A DNA stretch of 64,000 bases from Lunularia cruciata (GCA_948567375.1 OX419757.1:60636001-60700000); one strand, 5' to 3'. Positions 11,001-21,935 are shown, counted from the first letter of the stretch. A program made the numbers and translations. The notes: a model not told the origin generated them from the sequence alone.

Positions 11001-12041
11001 GATATGCTCTCACGCGTTCAAGTTGATTCTACGATACATAGAACTACTTAGTCAAAAGATGTCCTTGTATTCCTCGCAATTCTAAAGGACAGAGGAAGAG
11101 ACTGTTTTCGGATCTGCTTAGAGGCAACACAGCAGCAAGGACCAGGAGAACTAAGGAGACTCACAAGCCACTCTGTTCTTTGATTATTTGAGCCGCGCTC
11201 TTCACCACAGGCGGGCACGCATCCCCCTTTGACTTCAGTTTGAGCTCGATTCCACTGTTTCCAATGCTGCCGTTAGCAACTTTGACATCTGGTTTCGAGG
11301 AAGCGGAGAATTCTGATTCGCACTGAGCCTCCGTTATCTCGCAGTTGGACACCAGGAGCACCCTGAGTTTACAAAACACGTGCGGTTAGCGGGAAGGAAT
11401 CCCTGGCTGGAGCTCACAAACCTTAACTAGGTTTCAAGGAAAGGAGAGGGATCTTAAGGAAAGACACCCGGAACAATCGAAATACTCACTTTTGGTTAAC
11501 GATCGTGCTGACCGTGTAATCCAGCAATTTGATCAGTCCCAAATTCAGCAGCTTTCCTGCCAGAATTTCACTTCCTAGGCAACTCAACACGGCAGGAATT
11601 TTCTGTGTCCCATCACTCAAGGTAGTCCTGCAATCCCATGGCAATACAGATATTAATATGTTATCAAGTCCCGATGTATACAGGAAGGATTGAAAGCGAA
11701 ACTGATACTCATTCTTAACGCAAACATTCTTTTTTCTCTCGCATTGCACTCTTGCCGAGAAAGCTTCGAAGTACAAGTTTCAAATTTGGCTCCTTGCATG
11801 CGGGACGGGGAAACAACGTACTTGTGTCGTGAAACTCCCTGTGCGCTTAAACCCAAGACCTGCAGTCCGAATTGCCAGCTTTAAATCTAGTGCTCAAGTT
11901 TACAACCGTCTGAGATGCAAAGTAAAATTTCAAGAGAACTCCAGATTGGTTCCTTCTTATGCGTACCTGGAGAACGGGGTTCACGGTCTCAGAACTGTTA
12001 AGCACAAGCGACAGCCCGTCAGGAGTAATCGCAGATGTCAT
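8071..12041 (-). CDS. RPA1: Replication protein A 70 kDa subunit (14 exons, 630 aa)
   Basis: RPA1 is the large subunit of the heterotrimeric single-stranded DNA-binding complex used in nuclear replication, repair and recombination. Exons on the minus strand are 12041-11967, 11859-11822, 11627-11490, 11362-11165, 10913-10736, 10615-10544, 10280-10073, 9925-9823, 9711-9587, 9412-9334, 9213-9069, 8805-8645, 8490-8370 and 8322-8071. All introns are GT-AG and phases agree throughout, giving 1893 nt ending in TGA. Domains: RPA70N (about 5-95, with TTLSDGTQKIPAVL), DBD-A (about 175-290, with VTSKGPMRTFSNARGSGNLF), DBD-B (about 300-410) and DBD-C (about 455-625). The DBD-C zinc ribbon has Cys 477, 480, 494 and 497, and the conserved RQRITVRSVSPVDWAAESK is near the end. 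The ATG at 12041 was chosen because MTSAITPDG matches the usual N-terminus and leads directly into PVLQ. Length is normal. There is no C-terminal CCHC knuckle, unlike some plant paralogues. Mobile elements lie on both sides; no co-regulated neighbour is visible. Confidence 0.95.
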
Positions 12042-14568
12042 CGTGAACAAACCAGCTCTAATATCCGTCTTGTTGCAAAATTCGTACCGATACTGGAACA
12101 AATTTGCAATGCGTTATCCGCTGGGGAAGTGCTTCAAATATCTCAAGAGGTAAGATTTCCTCACTAAGAATAGCACCAACAATGACACTGTTATACTTGC
12201 AATCGAGCGATCCCAACGTCCGGGAGAAAAGAGGCTGCACGGAAAAACCCTTCGTTGTTGGACTTGAATATCAAATACGTGAATCTGAAGAGTGTAAAGA
12301 GCTGCACACTTGAGCGGGAGGCATCCAAATTTCGCGCCATACAGTGATTCAAGCGTGACCATCTTCCATCGGCATTCATGTGGACAAAATTACGCGGGAG
12401 TTCAGTCCGAAGCGAGCAAAGTCCAGTGTGCGGGCATGGCGCCTCTATTCAAGACCTTTGGGGGATCCCGTCCTTTACCGCTATAATAGATGCCAGATGA
12501 CTAGAAGGTGTTCTGATGATCCGCTAAGATGAATCATATCCACCTCCTGAACTTGTACAAGTGCAGGAAATGTCCTCGCTTTCCACCCAAATAGGAGAAA
12601 CCAGCTTCCTTTCATAGAGTTGGACTTAGCGGTACCCCAAACTTGTCAAAGCTATTGCAGGGTTGGTACTCTCTATTTTTCGTCGGAATACATCATTTGG
12701 CTCGCGTTTCATGGTACCTAAAGTGTTGCAAAAACTTAACCATGCCCTGTTATTGCAACTAAAAACTACAAGTATATATAAATATAAGGAAAGTATATAA
12801 ATATAAGGAAAGGGAGAGGAGTACAAGGCACAAACAGGACAGGTAAAAAATAGTGCAAGTCACAACTGTCCCTAGTAGGAAAAAAGACGTACCCAAATAA
12901 CTATCCCTAGAAGGAAAAAAAGTTGTACATAAACAGGATTGAAGGTAGTAAGAGGGAAAAAGTGCGCCGACAAGTACACTAGTGAACTAACGAGAGGTTA
13001 ATCTACTCTTGGATGGCATGGTAGAAGTCCGCCAATGGTAATTCTGGTAAGTGGAGAGGGAGGACCTTAGCCATGTTGAGTGTGCCTATTGTAACTGTTC
13101 GTCTTTGAGTATTATTGTAACTGTTAGTCTTTGAATACTCAAAGCATTAGTGAGTTACAAAGTGATCTATATGTAGTAGGATGTGAGCATAGTTGGAGAG
13201 AGCACCATTGCACCTTTCCTCTACAAAGAACTTCATGTTGCATCCCTAAGGAGATCATCAAAATGGTGATGTATGCACCCAAAAATCTCAATTGCTAGAA
13301 GAACAAAGGTATCCAAGGATAGTCTGAGTGCGTAGTGTTACTCCTTGCCCCTAGAGGCAATGGTCACCGTTTCTCTCGCCCATATGCCTACCCTACCAAT
13401 AACTCTGCTTGTAGAGGTTTCACCACCACCATGTCATGTAAGGTATGGCGATTATATGTGAATGTAACAATCTCCACTTGTATTTAATGCAATGGTCCTA
13501 CCATTGCTCGATCCAAACCTAAGCATGTGTAGCTTGTAAGATTTGAAAGATTGTATCACAATTGCATCATGAACATGATGGACTCCCCGTCTACTACATA
13601 TGTAAAAAGTGTATCCCTTGCATATAATATTAGGAACCACATGCATATTGGTTGCCCTATGAGAGTTGGATGTATGAGACACAACCTCAATCAAAGTGAT
13701 GTGGTAAACTCCTCATACATAAATCAAAAGTAGTCAATCAAAGGTGAAACTTAGAGCAAGCTTTGGAGCCTTTCCTTGAGTTTCATGGTACCATGTGGTC
13801 TAATGTTTCACATCTTGTCATAATTTGTAAAAGTGACTTTGTTTTGGTATATAAAGTTCTAATCTAGTTTTATGAATGGCATTTGGCTTTAGGTCTTGGT
13901 TCTCTTGTACCAGAGTCAAGAAATGTATATCTCAAGGGGATAATTCTTTTAAGCACGAATAATAAATATCATAATTGACTTAATGGAATAAATATGTTGA
14001 CATAAATAATACATTTAATTGGTATTGTACATTCAAACACTATCTATAAATTCAAAGATTGAAACTTCTCATTCATGGAAGTTATTCTTTTTAAATTTTT
14101 ACTTTACCTATGATTAATGAGAAAATTTTAACCAATGTAATGTTTAGAACTTTAGCTTAATTTATCCCCAAGTAGCAAAAAAGTAACCAAGTCCCAAGTA
14201 CCAACGCTCTAACATGATATCCGTGAGTAGTTGTTTGCATGGAGTGAGTTTGTGCAATACATCTTATATTACTAACCAATTATATCACAATCAACTCCTT
14301 TTTTGTTTTTCATCAAAATTCTAAAAAATTGATCTTAAATGAAAGATTCAAAGTTCTAGATGTGCAAATTGAAATATTTTTTTCCAATGTGGTAAACTTG
14401 TATTTATTCTAAACCCTAAAAATCAAACCATATAAACCTTGAAATTTATTTATTTTGCAACATTGGGATAGCATATCCTCCAAGCCATTGGTCCACCGAG
14501 ACCTTGAGCATGACATAATAATGGACATAGTTGCACATTGACTCATGGCTTTTAATCAACTGCATAAT
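12042..14568. other. RPA1 upstream region and unassigned AT-rich DNA
   Basis: The first few hundred bases must hold the RPA1 promoter and 5' UTR, but no convincing TATA box or start site was identified. From about 12700 the sequence turns AT-rich like the retrotransposons. A short duplication (AAATATAAGGAAAG-type unit) lies at about 12776-12812, and a pair of GTAACTGTT.GTCTTTGA.TA phrases at about 13090-13135. No coding homology was recognised. Confidence 0.4.
12776..12812. repeat. Short tandem duplication
   Basis: Two copies of a TATATAAATATAAGGAAAG-like 19-nt unit lie side by side in AT-rich DNA. No function is inferred. Confidence 0.7.
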
Positions 14569-15246
14569 TTTAATACCAAGCTAGCCATATGATCTAGATG
14601 TGAAATTTGGTTTGGTAACATCTAGAATGATGTTATACATGATGGACTTAAACCAAAATAGACTTCAAAACCTTAGAACCAATAGCTAGACATATGATTT
14701 AAAGGTGAAAATTGGTTTGGTTACATTTGGAAGGATGTTAAACATGATAAAATAAATAGATCAGAAAGAGGTATCACCAAAAGGGGACTTTTACTAATAG
14801 AGTCGGAACCAAAATATACCTAAAATCATTGAAGGCAATTTTGGATGCCTAAACGGATGAATTAGGTCTCAAAAATATGCAGATAATCCCTCTCCTATGG
14901 AATAAAGGCTAGCCTTCCCTCTGCTTTGGTTTATCTTGTCAAGAGCTTTCCAACGGTACCTCACCCATGTGATTCAGAGATTCCTACAAGAAGATTCCCT
15001 AAAATTACCTCTGGTCAAAGCTTGTTTGACCAACCCAATAGGACCAAGATAGACATGTCACCCATCCAAGGGTGGATCTTGCTGACATGTCACCTATATA
15101 TGTGCTTAATCTTGTGGTGGAGCTTCCTTGGAGGAGATAGGAGATCCTCTTTGTCTATAAATAAAGAGAAGGTACTCCTTTGGAGCATCGAATGATTGAG
15201 TGTGAAATTTGTGTTTTCTCTCTTCTCTTGTCCTTGAAGTACTACA
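14569..15246 (+). repeat. 5' LTR of D
   Basis: It starts TTTAATACCAAG (family B LTRs start TGTAATACCAAG, so the terminal G is mutated) and ends TACTACA. It aligns along its length with the B LTRs at 32502-33244 and 38367-39106, including the CATATGATCTAGATGTGAAA start and the TATA-box region. It is shorter (678 bp) and clearly more diverged. Confidence 0.85.
15156..15163 (+). promoter_or_regulatory. Putative LTR TATA box of D
   Basis: TATAAATA lies within CTTTGTCTATAAATAAAGAG. The other family-B LTRs have TATATAAT at the matching position. This position is about 90 nt before the LTR end, as expected for a U3/R promoter in a short-U5 LTR. This is a motif match only. Confidence 0.45.
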
Positions 15247-15247
15247 A

Positions 15248-15259
15248 TGGTATTAGAGC
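15248..15259 (+). other. Primer-binding site of D (tRNA-iMet type)
   Basis: TGGTATTAGAGC follows the LTR end after one base. It differs by one base from TGGTATCAGAGC, the usual plant initiator-Met primer site. Confidence 0.8.
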
Positions 15260-15386
15260 AAGTGTTTTAATCCAAGAGAGTGGATCATCACTCTTGGAAG
15301 AGCACGAGCTACTAAAATTGAGTAATTTGAGATAGAGAACATAGTGTGATTGCTAGACTTGGGAAGAGCTTTAGAGAGCGGATGGG

Positions 15387-15608
15387 ATGGATGCACCAGG
15401 AGGACAATTTCCCACACCTAGCTTCCCATTCTTGAATCCATTTCACATCAAGATTATGTACATCCAACGTGAGCAAATGAGAGTATTGTTAGTTTATCAC
15501 TTTGGAGCAAAATTGATGGATAGAGTGATGAACTCACCAAACCCGGTGATTCTACGTGTGGTGGTATACAACAGAGAGTGGGATTTGACAATCTACATTC
15601 TATTATGA
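15387..15608 (+). CDS. Leader ORF 1 of D (73 aa, unknown function)
   Basis: This is an intact small ORF between the primer-binding site and gag. It is the direct counterpart of the B ORF at 38008-38229, sharing MDAPGGQFP, YIQREQMRV, VYHFGA, NSPNPVIL and REWDLTIYILL. The TTATGA stop is conserved between D and B. A second ORF begins a few bases downstream in another frame. Selection is suggested because this frame survived while the neighbouring gag decayed. No known domain was recognised. Confidence 0.6.
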   Translation: MDAPGGQFPTPSFPFLNPFHIKIMYIQREQMRVLLVYHFGAKLMDRVMNSPNPVILRVVVYNREWDLTIYILL

Positions 15609-15612
15609 TGTT

Positions 15613-15834
15613 ATGGATTTGAATGCCCCAAATCTTCTCCCCTTCAACACTCAATTAGAAATTTGTTATGTAGTGAGACCAAAAGTGATGTTTAGAGATT
15701 TTGTGGTAAAAATTTTTGGTGAGAAATATTATCAATGACTGATAGCTTTTGAGGTACCAATGGTACTCTAGGTAGTTTGTATGCCCTTTAGAGTGACCAT
15801 TTTAACTCTTTATTGAAGTGGACAGTAGCAATTG
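15613..15834 (+). pseudogene. Leader ORF 2 of D (broken)
   Basis: The frame beginning MDLNAPNLLPFNTQ corresponds to leader ORF 2 of B (37800-38003). It shares CYVVRPKVMFRDFVV but is interrupted by stops around 15735 and 15770. The product is unknown. Confidence 0.5.
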
Positions 15835-15850
15835 AGTGTTGCAAGAACCA

Positions 15851-16368
15851 TGGATCCGTAGTTGCAGGAGCTAGTGCAAGTAATGCAAGGGATGTTGAAC
15901 AAATTTTGAGAGATTAAGATGACCATGGAGGCATTACAAAGTCAAGTGTAGACCCTTAGGAGTAATCAAGCAATGCAAGAAGAAGATCCATCTCAAAGCC
16001 CAGTACCTATGATTGAAATACTTGAATAGGCACTTGTGCCTACAAACCCGATCAACAATGAAGCTACATTGCTACTCCGGATGAAGAAGACCTGCAACAT
16101 CAAGCCTTATAAGGGGCAACATATGCTAGGAGTAGTGGAAAACTAGATCTTGAGAATGAATTGATATTTCCAATTGTTCTCAATAAAGATCACCAAGCAT
16201 GTTGCATGCGTGTTTGCATGTGGGTACTTGACTGATAAAACCCTCACATGGTACAATGCTTGGGAACAATTCATGTTGGTAGAGCAAAGGGAGGTTACGT
16301 GGATAGCAATGCAAGAAGGATTGTTAAAGAATTTCTAATTGGTGGATTCCGTGTAGATAGCCCGGATC
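15851..16368 (+). pseudogene. Gag of D, N-terminal part
   Basis: Translation follows the B Gag: EIKMTMEALQSQV, NEATLLLRMKKTCNIKPYKG, then the capsid-like block ACGYLTDKTLTWYNAWEQF. At least five in-frame stops are present, for example after MDP at the start. The gag sequence is cut by element A at 16368. Confidence 0.7.
16365..16368. other. Target-site duplication of A, left copy
   Basis: GATC precedes the left LTR and GATC (24197-24200) follows the right LTR. Dropping one copy restores the D gag alignment (ARI then RL), so the duplication is 4 bp. Confidence 0.8.
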
Positions 16369-17060
16369 TGTGAGCCGGCCTGTCTCTCACTCAGGATGAA
16401 CCTCTGATGGCTATTATGGTAGCGCACCATGGACTAAGAAGGCAAGGAACCCCAACTCCATCATACTCCTCCAAGGCTAACACTCCAAGACTCAAGACAT
16501 TGCTCACTAGAGAACTCAATGAGAGAGAGATAGTTGCAAATGAAAGGATGATGAGTACCTCCTCACTCCTTGTTTATATACTTGTGAACTAGTTACGTAC
16601 CAAAGTTACTAATTACCGTAGTAACTCAAGTTACTAGACTAAAAGTCAAGTAAAGTCAAAAAGTAGAAAGGAATATCCATTCACATGGGCATATTCCCCT
16701 AAGCATGTGGTCTTATCTTGACCCAACCACTAAAGCAAGGATTCCTTCACATGGGCTATCCTTGGACTAAAGAAGAATCCAAAACAAAAAGGCTTGCGGG
16801 CCCAAGAGTTCTCAACTCTTTCCCCAAAGCCAAACACCTAGGAATAATACCAAGTCAACACACTAAAATCCAAAATAGTGGTGCTCATCTTTTCTACTTC
16901 CTCTAAAGTAAGGTCCCATCTATCTTAGCTATGACTAACTTAAGCTAACCATGACTAATATAGAACCATCCTTTATCTCTATATAAATAATATCTCTTAA
17001 GTACTTGTAATACCAAGCTAAATATCACAATACCACACACATGCACAAATGGGTGTTACA
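16369..17060 (-). repeat. 3' LTR of A
   Basis: This is 692 bp, nearly identical to 23505-24196. It is bounded by TGTGAGCCGGCC on the left and GGGTGTTACA on the right in plus-strand reading, giving TG...CA ends in element orientation. Confidence 0.95.
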
Positions 17061-17070
17061 TTTACCCCCG
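17061..17070 (-). other. Polypurine tract of A
   Basis: On the minus strand CGGGGGTAAA lies directly upstream of the 3' LTR, the expected place for plus-strand DNA priming. Confidence 0.75.
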
Positions 17071-17108
17071 GACTAAGTTTTCACTTTGTCCTCAAAGTGA
17101 AGGTCTCT

Positions 17109-20100
17109 CTACCTTCTATGGTACATCTTCAACTTATCATGGTTAATCCTATCAAAGTGTCTTCCTCCCAACTCCTTGAGATCATAAGTGTAATTTCCCC
17201 ACACCTTCTCTACTATGAAAGGTCCAAAGTACTTAGGCAAAAACTTCTTTTGTACTCTCTTGAATCGAATGGAATCAAACAACATTACCCAATCACCTTC
17301 TTTGAAAGGCTCCACCTTCTTCTTGCCTTGCCTCTTGTCATAGCTCTCCTTTTGTTTCCTTTGGGCTTGCTCCACTCGAACCATAGCAACTGCTCTTGCC
17401 TCTTCCAACTCCATGAGTTGATCCTTCCTTGACTTCTCTGCATCACTTCCTTGTGCTTTCTTCAATCTCCTATGAATGCTTTGGAAGGTAGGAAGATCAA
17501 AGTGAATAGGTAAGGTAGACTCAATACCATACACCAATTGGAATGGAGAATATCCAGTGGAAGTCTTCATGGTTGTCCTATACTCCCACAAAACTGCATG
17601 AATCCTCTTGTCCCAATGATGTTTAGCCCCCTCCATTTCTGCATCTTTGGCCAACATCATGCACAAGGTCTGATTGGTTCTCTCTGCCAAGCCATTGGAA
17701 TTTGGCTTATAGGATGTAGTTACTCGATGTGTGATAGAGAAATGTCGTAGCATGGCTGTAGTAATGCTTCCTGTAAACTCTCCTCCTCTATCAGAAACCA
17801 ACTCCAAAGGGCATCCAAACCTAGTGATAATGCGTTCATAAAGAAATCTACCCACTTCATCTTCATTCTTGTCCCTCAATGGTCTAGCCTCAACCCACTT
17901 GGTAAGGTAATCAGTAACTACCACAATGTACCGATTGTTCCTTGGGGTTCTATTGAGAGGTCCTACAAAATCAATTCCCCACTTCTCAAAGGGTCCTAGC
18001 AATGGAATTGATCTAAGTGGTGGAGTGGATGTAGACTTTCTAGCAAAAGCTTGACAAACATGACAAGTTTTGCAATAATCAAGACAATCCTTGAAAATCC
18101 CTCTCCAATGGTAACCTGCATCTAGAATCTTGAAAGCAGTCACCTTTCCTGCAAAGTGTCCTCCACATACTAAACCTTCATGAAACTCCTTTATGAGTAG
18201 GATAGACTCTTCCTTACCCACTGCTCTTCGAAGTAGACCATCTGCTCCTTGGTGAAAAAGAATATCATCCACCATTGTGTAAGGTCTAGATCTTGCTGCA
18301 AGGGCCTTCCTCTCCCTAGCATGCATCCCTTCGGGATAGTTACCTCTTGTCACAAAATCCACAATCTCCTTGTACTCCATTGGAACCTCTTGAGTGACTG
18401 AGATTGTCATGAGCTCCTCATCCGGGAAGGAATCATCTACTGGCTCATCTCCATCATGATCATAGGTTCTAGATAACAAATCAGCATTTGCATGTTTCTT
18501 TCTTGGCCTATCCTCAATTGTGTAGTCATACTCAGACAAGAGAATCATCCACCTTGCTAGTCTCCCTTCAACATTAGGCTTGTTGAAGATGTACTTCAAA
18601 GCCTTGTGATCCGTGACAATTGTGGCTTTCCCTCCAATCAAGTAGTGTCTAAACTTCTTGAGACCAAAGATCACTGCCAACCCTTCTCTCTCTGTGACAG
18701 AGTAGTTCTTCTCTGCTGAAACCATCTGCCTACTAGCATAAGCTATTGGATGATCATGCCCATCTTGGTCTAATTGACTAAGAGTGCATCCTATAGCTAC
18801 ATTAGAAGCATCAGTGTAGAGGATGAAAGGCTTACTCCAATCAGGTTTAGCAAGAATTGGAGCTACAACAAGGGATTGCTTGAGCTCCTCAAAAGCTTTG
18901 AGAGCCTCCTTGTCTTCCAAAATCACCATGTAATCTACACCCTTCTTCATGTAGATGGTCAATGCATAAGCCTTGTTGGAAAATGAGAAGATGAACCTCC
19001 TATAGTACCCAACCATTCCCAAGAATTGGCGTAACTTTGTCAAGCTTGAAGGGAATGGAAGGTCTGAGATTTTCCTCACCTTCTCAGGATCAACTGCTAT
19101 TCCATCCTTGGAGATGATGTGCCCCAAAAGTAGACCTTCTTCACATCCAAAAATGCACTTCTCTGGGTTGAGTGATGCATTTGCCTCATCCAAGCGTTGC
19201 AAGACTTTGATTAGGTGCTCAAAGTGCTCCTCCTTGCTCCCATAGACACAAAAGTCATCAATGAAATCTCTCACAAATTTCCCAATGAAAGGTTCAAATA
19301 CCTTGTTCATGAACCGTTGGAATGTGGCTGGAGCATTGCAAAGCCCAAAAGGCATGACCTTGAAAGCGTAAGTTCCCCAAGGTGTGGTGAATGTGGTGAG
19401 TTGTTGATGCTCTGGTGCAATCTTGATTTGGTTATATCCACTATAACCATCTCCAAAACTGTACCTCTCATGACCTGCAACCTCCTCCAAGATCTCATCA
19501 ATGAATGGCAATGGGTAGTAGTCCTTCTTGGTAACAGCATTGAGCTTCTTGTAATCCACACATACCCGAAGCTTGCCATTCTTTTTCTTCACAATGACAA
19601 TTGGAGACACCCATTCTGAATTCTCCACCTCAAAGATAAATCCAGCCTCCTTGAGCTTATCAATCTCCTCCTTCACAACCAAAGATATTGGTGGGCTAAT
19701 GCGACGTTGCTTTTGGCGGATTGGTCTTGCATGTGACTCCACCTCTATCTTGTGCTCCTCCAAGGTGACTTCCTTCAAATCCTTGTAACTAAAAGCAAAC
19801 ACATGGATGAACTTGCGGAAAATCTCCTCAAATCTCACCTTCTCCTCCTTGGTAACATTTGGGCCATACTTGAGGGTAGATAACCTTCTCTCTACCTCCT
19901 CAAGTGTCAATGGTGATTTATCTGGGTCCTTCAAAACCTCTGGCTTAGGTGCAAAATCCATAGCACACAAGGGATACACATCTGAATCAGATTCAGATTC
20001 ATCTTCCTCCGTGGAAGTCTCCTCTTCCATGCTTGTGTCCACACCTGAAGCTCCTTCTTCAGAATCTGATTCCCAATAATTAGAAGATGGGGTATCTGAA

Positions 20101-21935
20101 TGTGAAGTGTTGGTGGTGTTAGTCACAGGAACAATGACTCTATGGTTTGATGGCCCAATCCTCAAGTACCCTTTGTGCCATCGATCAGTTGTGCGTGCTG
20201 CTCTCAACCATGGCCTCCCAAGAAGTAAGTCATAGCTTGAATCCTTCAAGACTTGGAAAGTCATGAGATTTTGAACTCCCATAACTGAAACTACCACCTT
20301 ATCCATCACTCCTACTGGTCGAACTTGTTGCTTGTTTGCCATGCTCACCACAAATGTTGAAGGTCTTGAGGGTATCATACCCAACTTCTTCATCAACCTT
20401 TCTGACATGGCATTCACTGCTGATCCTCCATCAACCAATGCATCCTTGATGTTGTGACCATTCACTCTCACATCAATCTTGGAGGCATATTCACAAGCCT
20501 CCCATGGTGCTGGCTTGGCATCCACCACCCCCATTGATACTGGAACTTTTGCCTTCTTCTTCTTTTTGCTCCTTGTAGAACTCAAACCACCTCTAAGCTC
20601 CTTTCTCAAGGTAGGGTTCAAAGCAATTAATTGGCCCACTGTGATGTTAGCCTTGTGACTACCAACATCCTCCAACACATTGTAGTTCCATTGTTGCTTT
20701 GAGATCAAGAAGTCCTCCATCCCCAACTTCTTCCTTGGAGTCTTTGTTGTTGATGGTGTTGAGGTGCGAGTGCTCCTAGTAGACATAGGAGTATCCTTGC
20801 TTGAAGTAAATCCTTGAGAAGAGTGAACATCCTCTGCAAAACGAGCTCTCTTCTTCTCTTGTGCCAAAAGCTCCAAATTAAGACCCTTGGAGTTTGAGCA
20901 CTCTCCCTTCTCATACTTGCTCTCAACCACATCTATGGATGCTATCCCCTTACCTTTGTTGGGATTAGGAGCCACTTGGGTTTCACTACCTCCCTCTTTC
21001 CCTCTATTGGCTCCCTCATAACCCCTTCCTCCATGGTAAGTGGAATTTGGGCAATTCCTTTGGATATGGCCTCTTCCTCCACAACCAAAACAATTTCTAT
21101 CATTGAAATTGTTGGCTGGTTGGCCTCCTCTATATGGATAGTTTCCATAACTCCTAGGTCCTCTCCCTACATTCTGATCCACCTCTCTCTTCTCCCATAG
21201 TTGCACCACATTGATCTTGAGATCCGCAAGTTGTTCTGTGATGGTTTGGAGTGGATCTTTTGGTGGAGGTGCAAGAATTGGAGCAACTACTACTTGTGGT
21301 GCAACCCTTGTCACCAAAGTATCAGAAGTTCCACCATACTTGTAGCCTTGAGGAGGATGCACAACCTCCTTCACCACCAAATCACTCTCATCCCCTTCCA
21401 AACTCTCCTCCATACGAATTGCGATCTTGATAGCTTCAACCTTGGAAGAAGGTTTCTCATATCTCACCTTGCTTCTAATTTGTGGTCTCAATCCTCCCAC
21501 AAAATTCTTGGTGAGCATGGCCCCTATGCCAATCATTGTAGTCTCCACATCATCCCCACCCTTCCTCAACACTATGCGAAATCTGGACTCCAACTTTTCC
21601 ACTCTTTCCACATAGACCCTCACTTTCTCTCCATCTCCTTGCTTGAGAAATGTAACCTCACTCATCAATCTCTCATAACTCTCATCAGGAAGAAAGTTCT
21701 CAATGAGTGCTGAAGTCAAAGTCTCCCAAGACTCCTCTTCCCCCTCTCTCCTCTCTCTCTTTTGGTATTCTGACTCATACCATGTAAGTGCTGCATCCTC
21801 AAAGAAATCTGGTAATAATGAGGCCCACTCATTCTTCCTCCTCTCATTGTTTCCTATGCAAGCTCTCTTGAAGTCTCTCACAAAGGCCTCCACATCTTCT
21901 CCATCCTTGCCAAAGAAAACCGGAAGTTTCCCCAT
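17109..21935 (-). CDS. Gag-Pol polyprotein of element A (1608 aa)
   Basis: This single intact frame makes a Gag-Pol precursor. In order: a retrotransposon Gag domain (about 10-125); a zinc knuckle CFGCGGRGHIQRNC near 285 (CX2CX4HX4C); and an aspartic protease with ALVDGGSAVNAM near 510, where the usual DSG/DTG triad is DGG. Next are reverse transcriptase (about 770-960; YSFGDGYSGYNQ for block A and FIDDFCVYG for the catalytic pair) and RNase H (FILYTDASNVAIG, HYLIGGKATIVTDHKAL). Integrase follows, with an HHCC zinc domain (GGHF...CHVC) and a D-D-E core (WGIDFVGP, LVSDRGGEF, GLAERTNQ). The C-terminus ends YHRR with no chromodomain. Gag and Pol are in one frame, so no frameshift is needed. The first ATG of the long frame fits the Gag start. 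Some catalytic-block residues are unusual, but otherwise it looks competent. Confidence 0.95.
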   Translation of the reverse strand: MGKLPVFFGKDGEDVEAFVRDFKRACIGNNERRKNEWASLLPDFFEDAALTWYESEYQKRERREGEEESWETLTSALIENFLPDESYERLMSEVTFLKQGDGEKVRVYVERVEKLESRFRIVLRKGGDDVETTMIGIGAMLTKNFVGGLRPQIRSKVRYEKPSSKVEAIKIAIRMEESLEGDESDLVVKEVVHPPQGYKYGGTSDTLVTRVAPQVVVAPILAPPPKDPLQTITEQLADLKINVVQLWEKREVDQNVGRGPRSYGNYPYRGGQPANNFNDRNCFGCGGRGHIQRNCPNSTYHGGRGYEGANRGKEGGSETQVAPNPNKGKGIASIDVVESKYEKGECSNSKGLNLELLAQEKKRARFAEDVHSSQGFTSSKDTPMSTRSTRTSTPSTTKTPRKKLGMEDFLISKQQWNYNVLEDVGSHKANITVGQLIALNPTLRKELRGGLSSTRSKKKKKAKVPVSMGVVDAKPAPWEACEYASKIDVRVNGHNIKDALVDGGSAVNAMSERLMKKLGMIPSRPSTFVVSMANKQQVRPVGVMDKVVVSVMGVQNLMTFQVLKDSSYDLLLGRPWLRAARTTDRWHKGYLRIGPSNHRVIVPVTNTTNTSHSDTPSSNYWESDSEEGASGVDTSMEEETSTEEDESESDSDVYPLCAMDFAPKPEVLKDPDKSPLTLEEVERRLSTLKYGPNVTKEEKVRFEEIFRKFIHVFAFSYKDLKEVTLEEHKIEVESHARPIRQKQRRISPPISLVVKEEIDKLKEAGFIFEVENSEWVSPIVIVKKKNGKLRVCVDYKKLNAVTKKDYYPLPFIDEILEEVAGHERYSFGDGYSGYNQIKIAPEHQQLTTFTTPWGTYAFKVMPFGLCNAPATFQRFMNKVFEPFIGKFVRDFIDDFCVYGSKEEHFEHLIKVLQRLDEANASLNPEKCIFGCEEGLLLGHIISKDGIAVDPEKVRKISDLPFPSSLTKLRQFLGMVGYYRRFIFSFSNKAYALTIYMKKGVDYMVILEDKEALKAFEELKQSLVVAPILAKPDWSKPFILYTDASNVAIGCTLSQLDQDGHDHPIAYASRQMVSAEKNYSVTEREGLAVIFGLKKFRHYLIGGKATIVTDHKALKYIFNKPNVEGRLARWMILLSEYDYTIEDRPRKKHANADLLSRTYDHDGDEPVDDSFPDEELMTISVTQEVPMEYKEIVDFVTRGNYPEGMHARERKALAARSRPYTMVDDILFHQGADGLLRRAVGKEESILLIKEFHEGLVCGGHFAGKVTAFKILDAGYHWRGIFKDCLDYCKTCHVCQAFARKSTSTPPLRSIPLLGPFEKWGIDFVGPLNRTPRNNRYIVVVTDYLTKWVEARPLRDKNEDEVGRFLYERIITRFGCPLELVSDRGGEFTGSITTAMLRHFSITHRVTTSYKPNSNGLAERTNQTLCMMLAKDAEMEGAKHHWDKRIHAVLWEYRTTMKTSTGYSPFQLVYGIESTLPIHFDLPTFQSIHRRLKKAQGSDAEKSRKDQLMELEEARAVAMVRVEQAQRKQKESYDKRQGKKKVEPFKEGDWVMLFDSIRFKRVQKKFLPKYFGPFIVEKVWGNYTYDLKELGGRHFDRINHDKLKMYHRR

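Larger units (their letters stand above)
14569..16368 (+). mobile_element. Gypsy element D (family B), left part
   Basis: D is a decayed copy of the chromodomain gypsy family represented by B, in plus orientation. It has a 5' LTR (14569-15246), a primer-binding site, leader ORFs and most of gag. At 16368 it is split by element A and resumes at 24197. Removing A and one GATC brings the gag alignment with B back into register. D ends near 24806, where similarity to family B stops abruptly and element E begins. No D pol or 3' LTR was found here. Confidence 0.8.

Noticed and set aside
11653-11884. Open stretches on both strands inside the RPA1 gene, minus 11653-11856 and plus 11690-11884
   Set aside because: They overlap exon 2 and intron 2 of RPA1. 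The minus stretch is exon 2 read through into the intron.
15248-15259. tRNA gene fragment
   Set aside because: The match to tRNA-iMet is limited to the primer-binding site beside an LTR, with no tRNA body.
21201-21713. Plus-strand ORF of 170 codons
   Set aside because: It lies entirely antisense to the intact Gag-Pol frame of element A.
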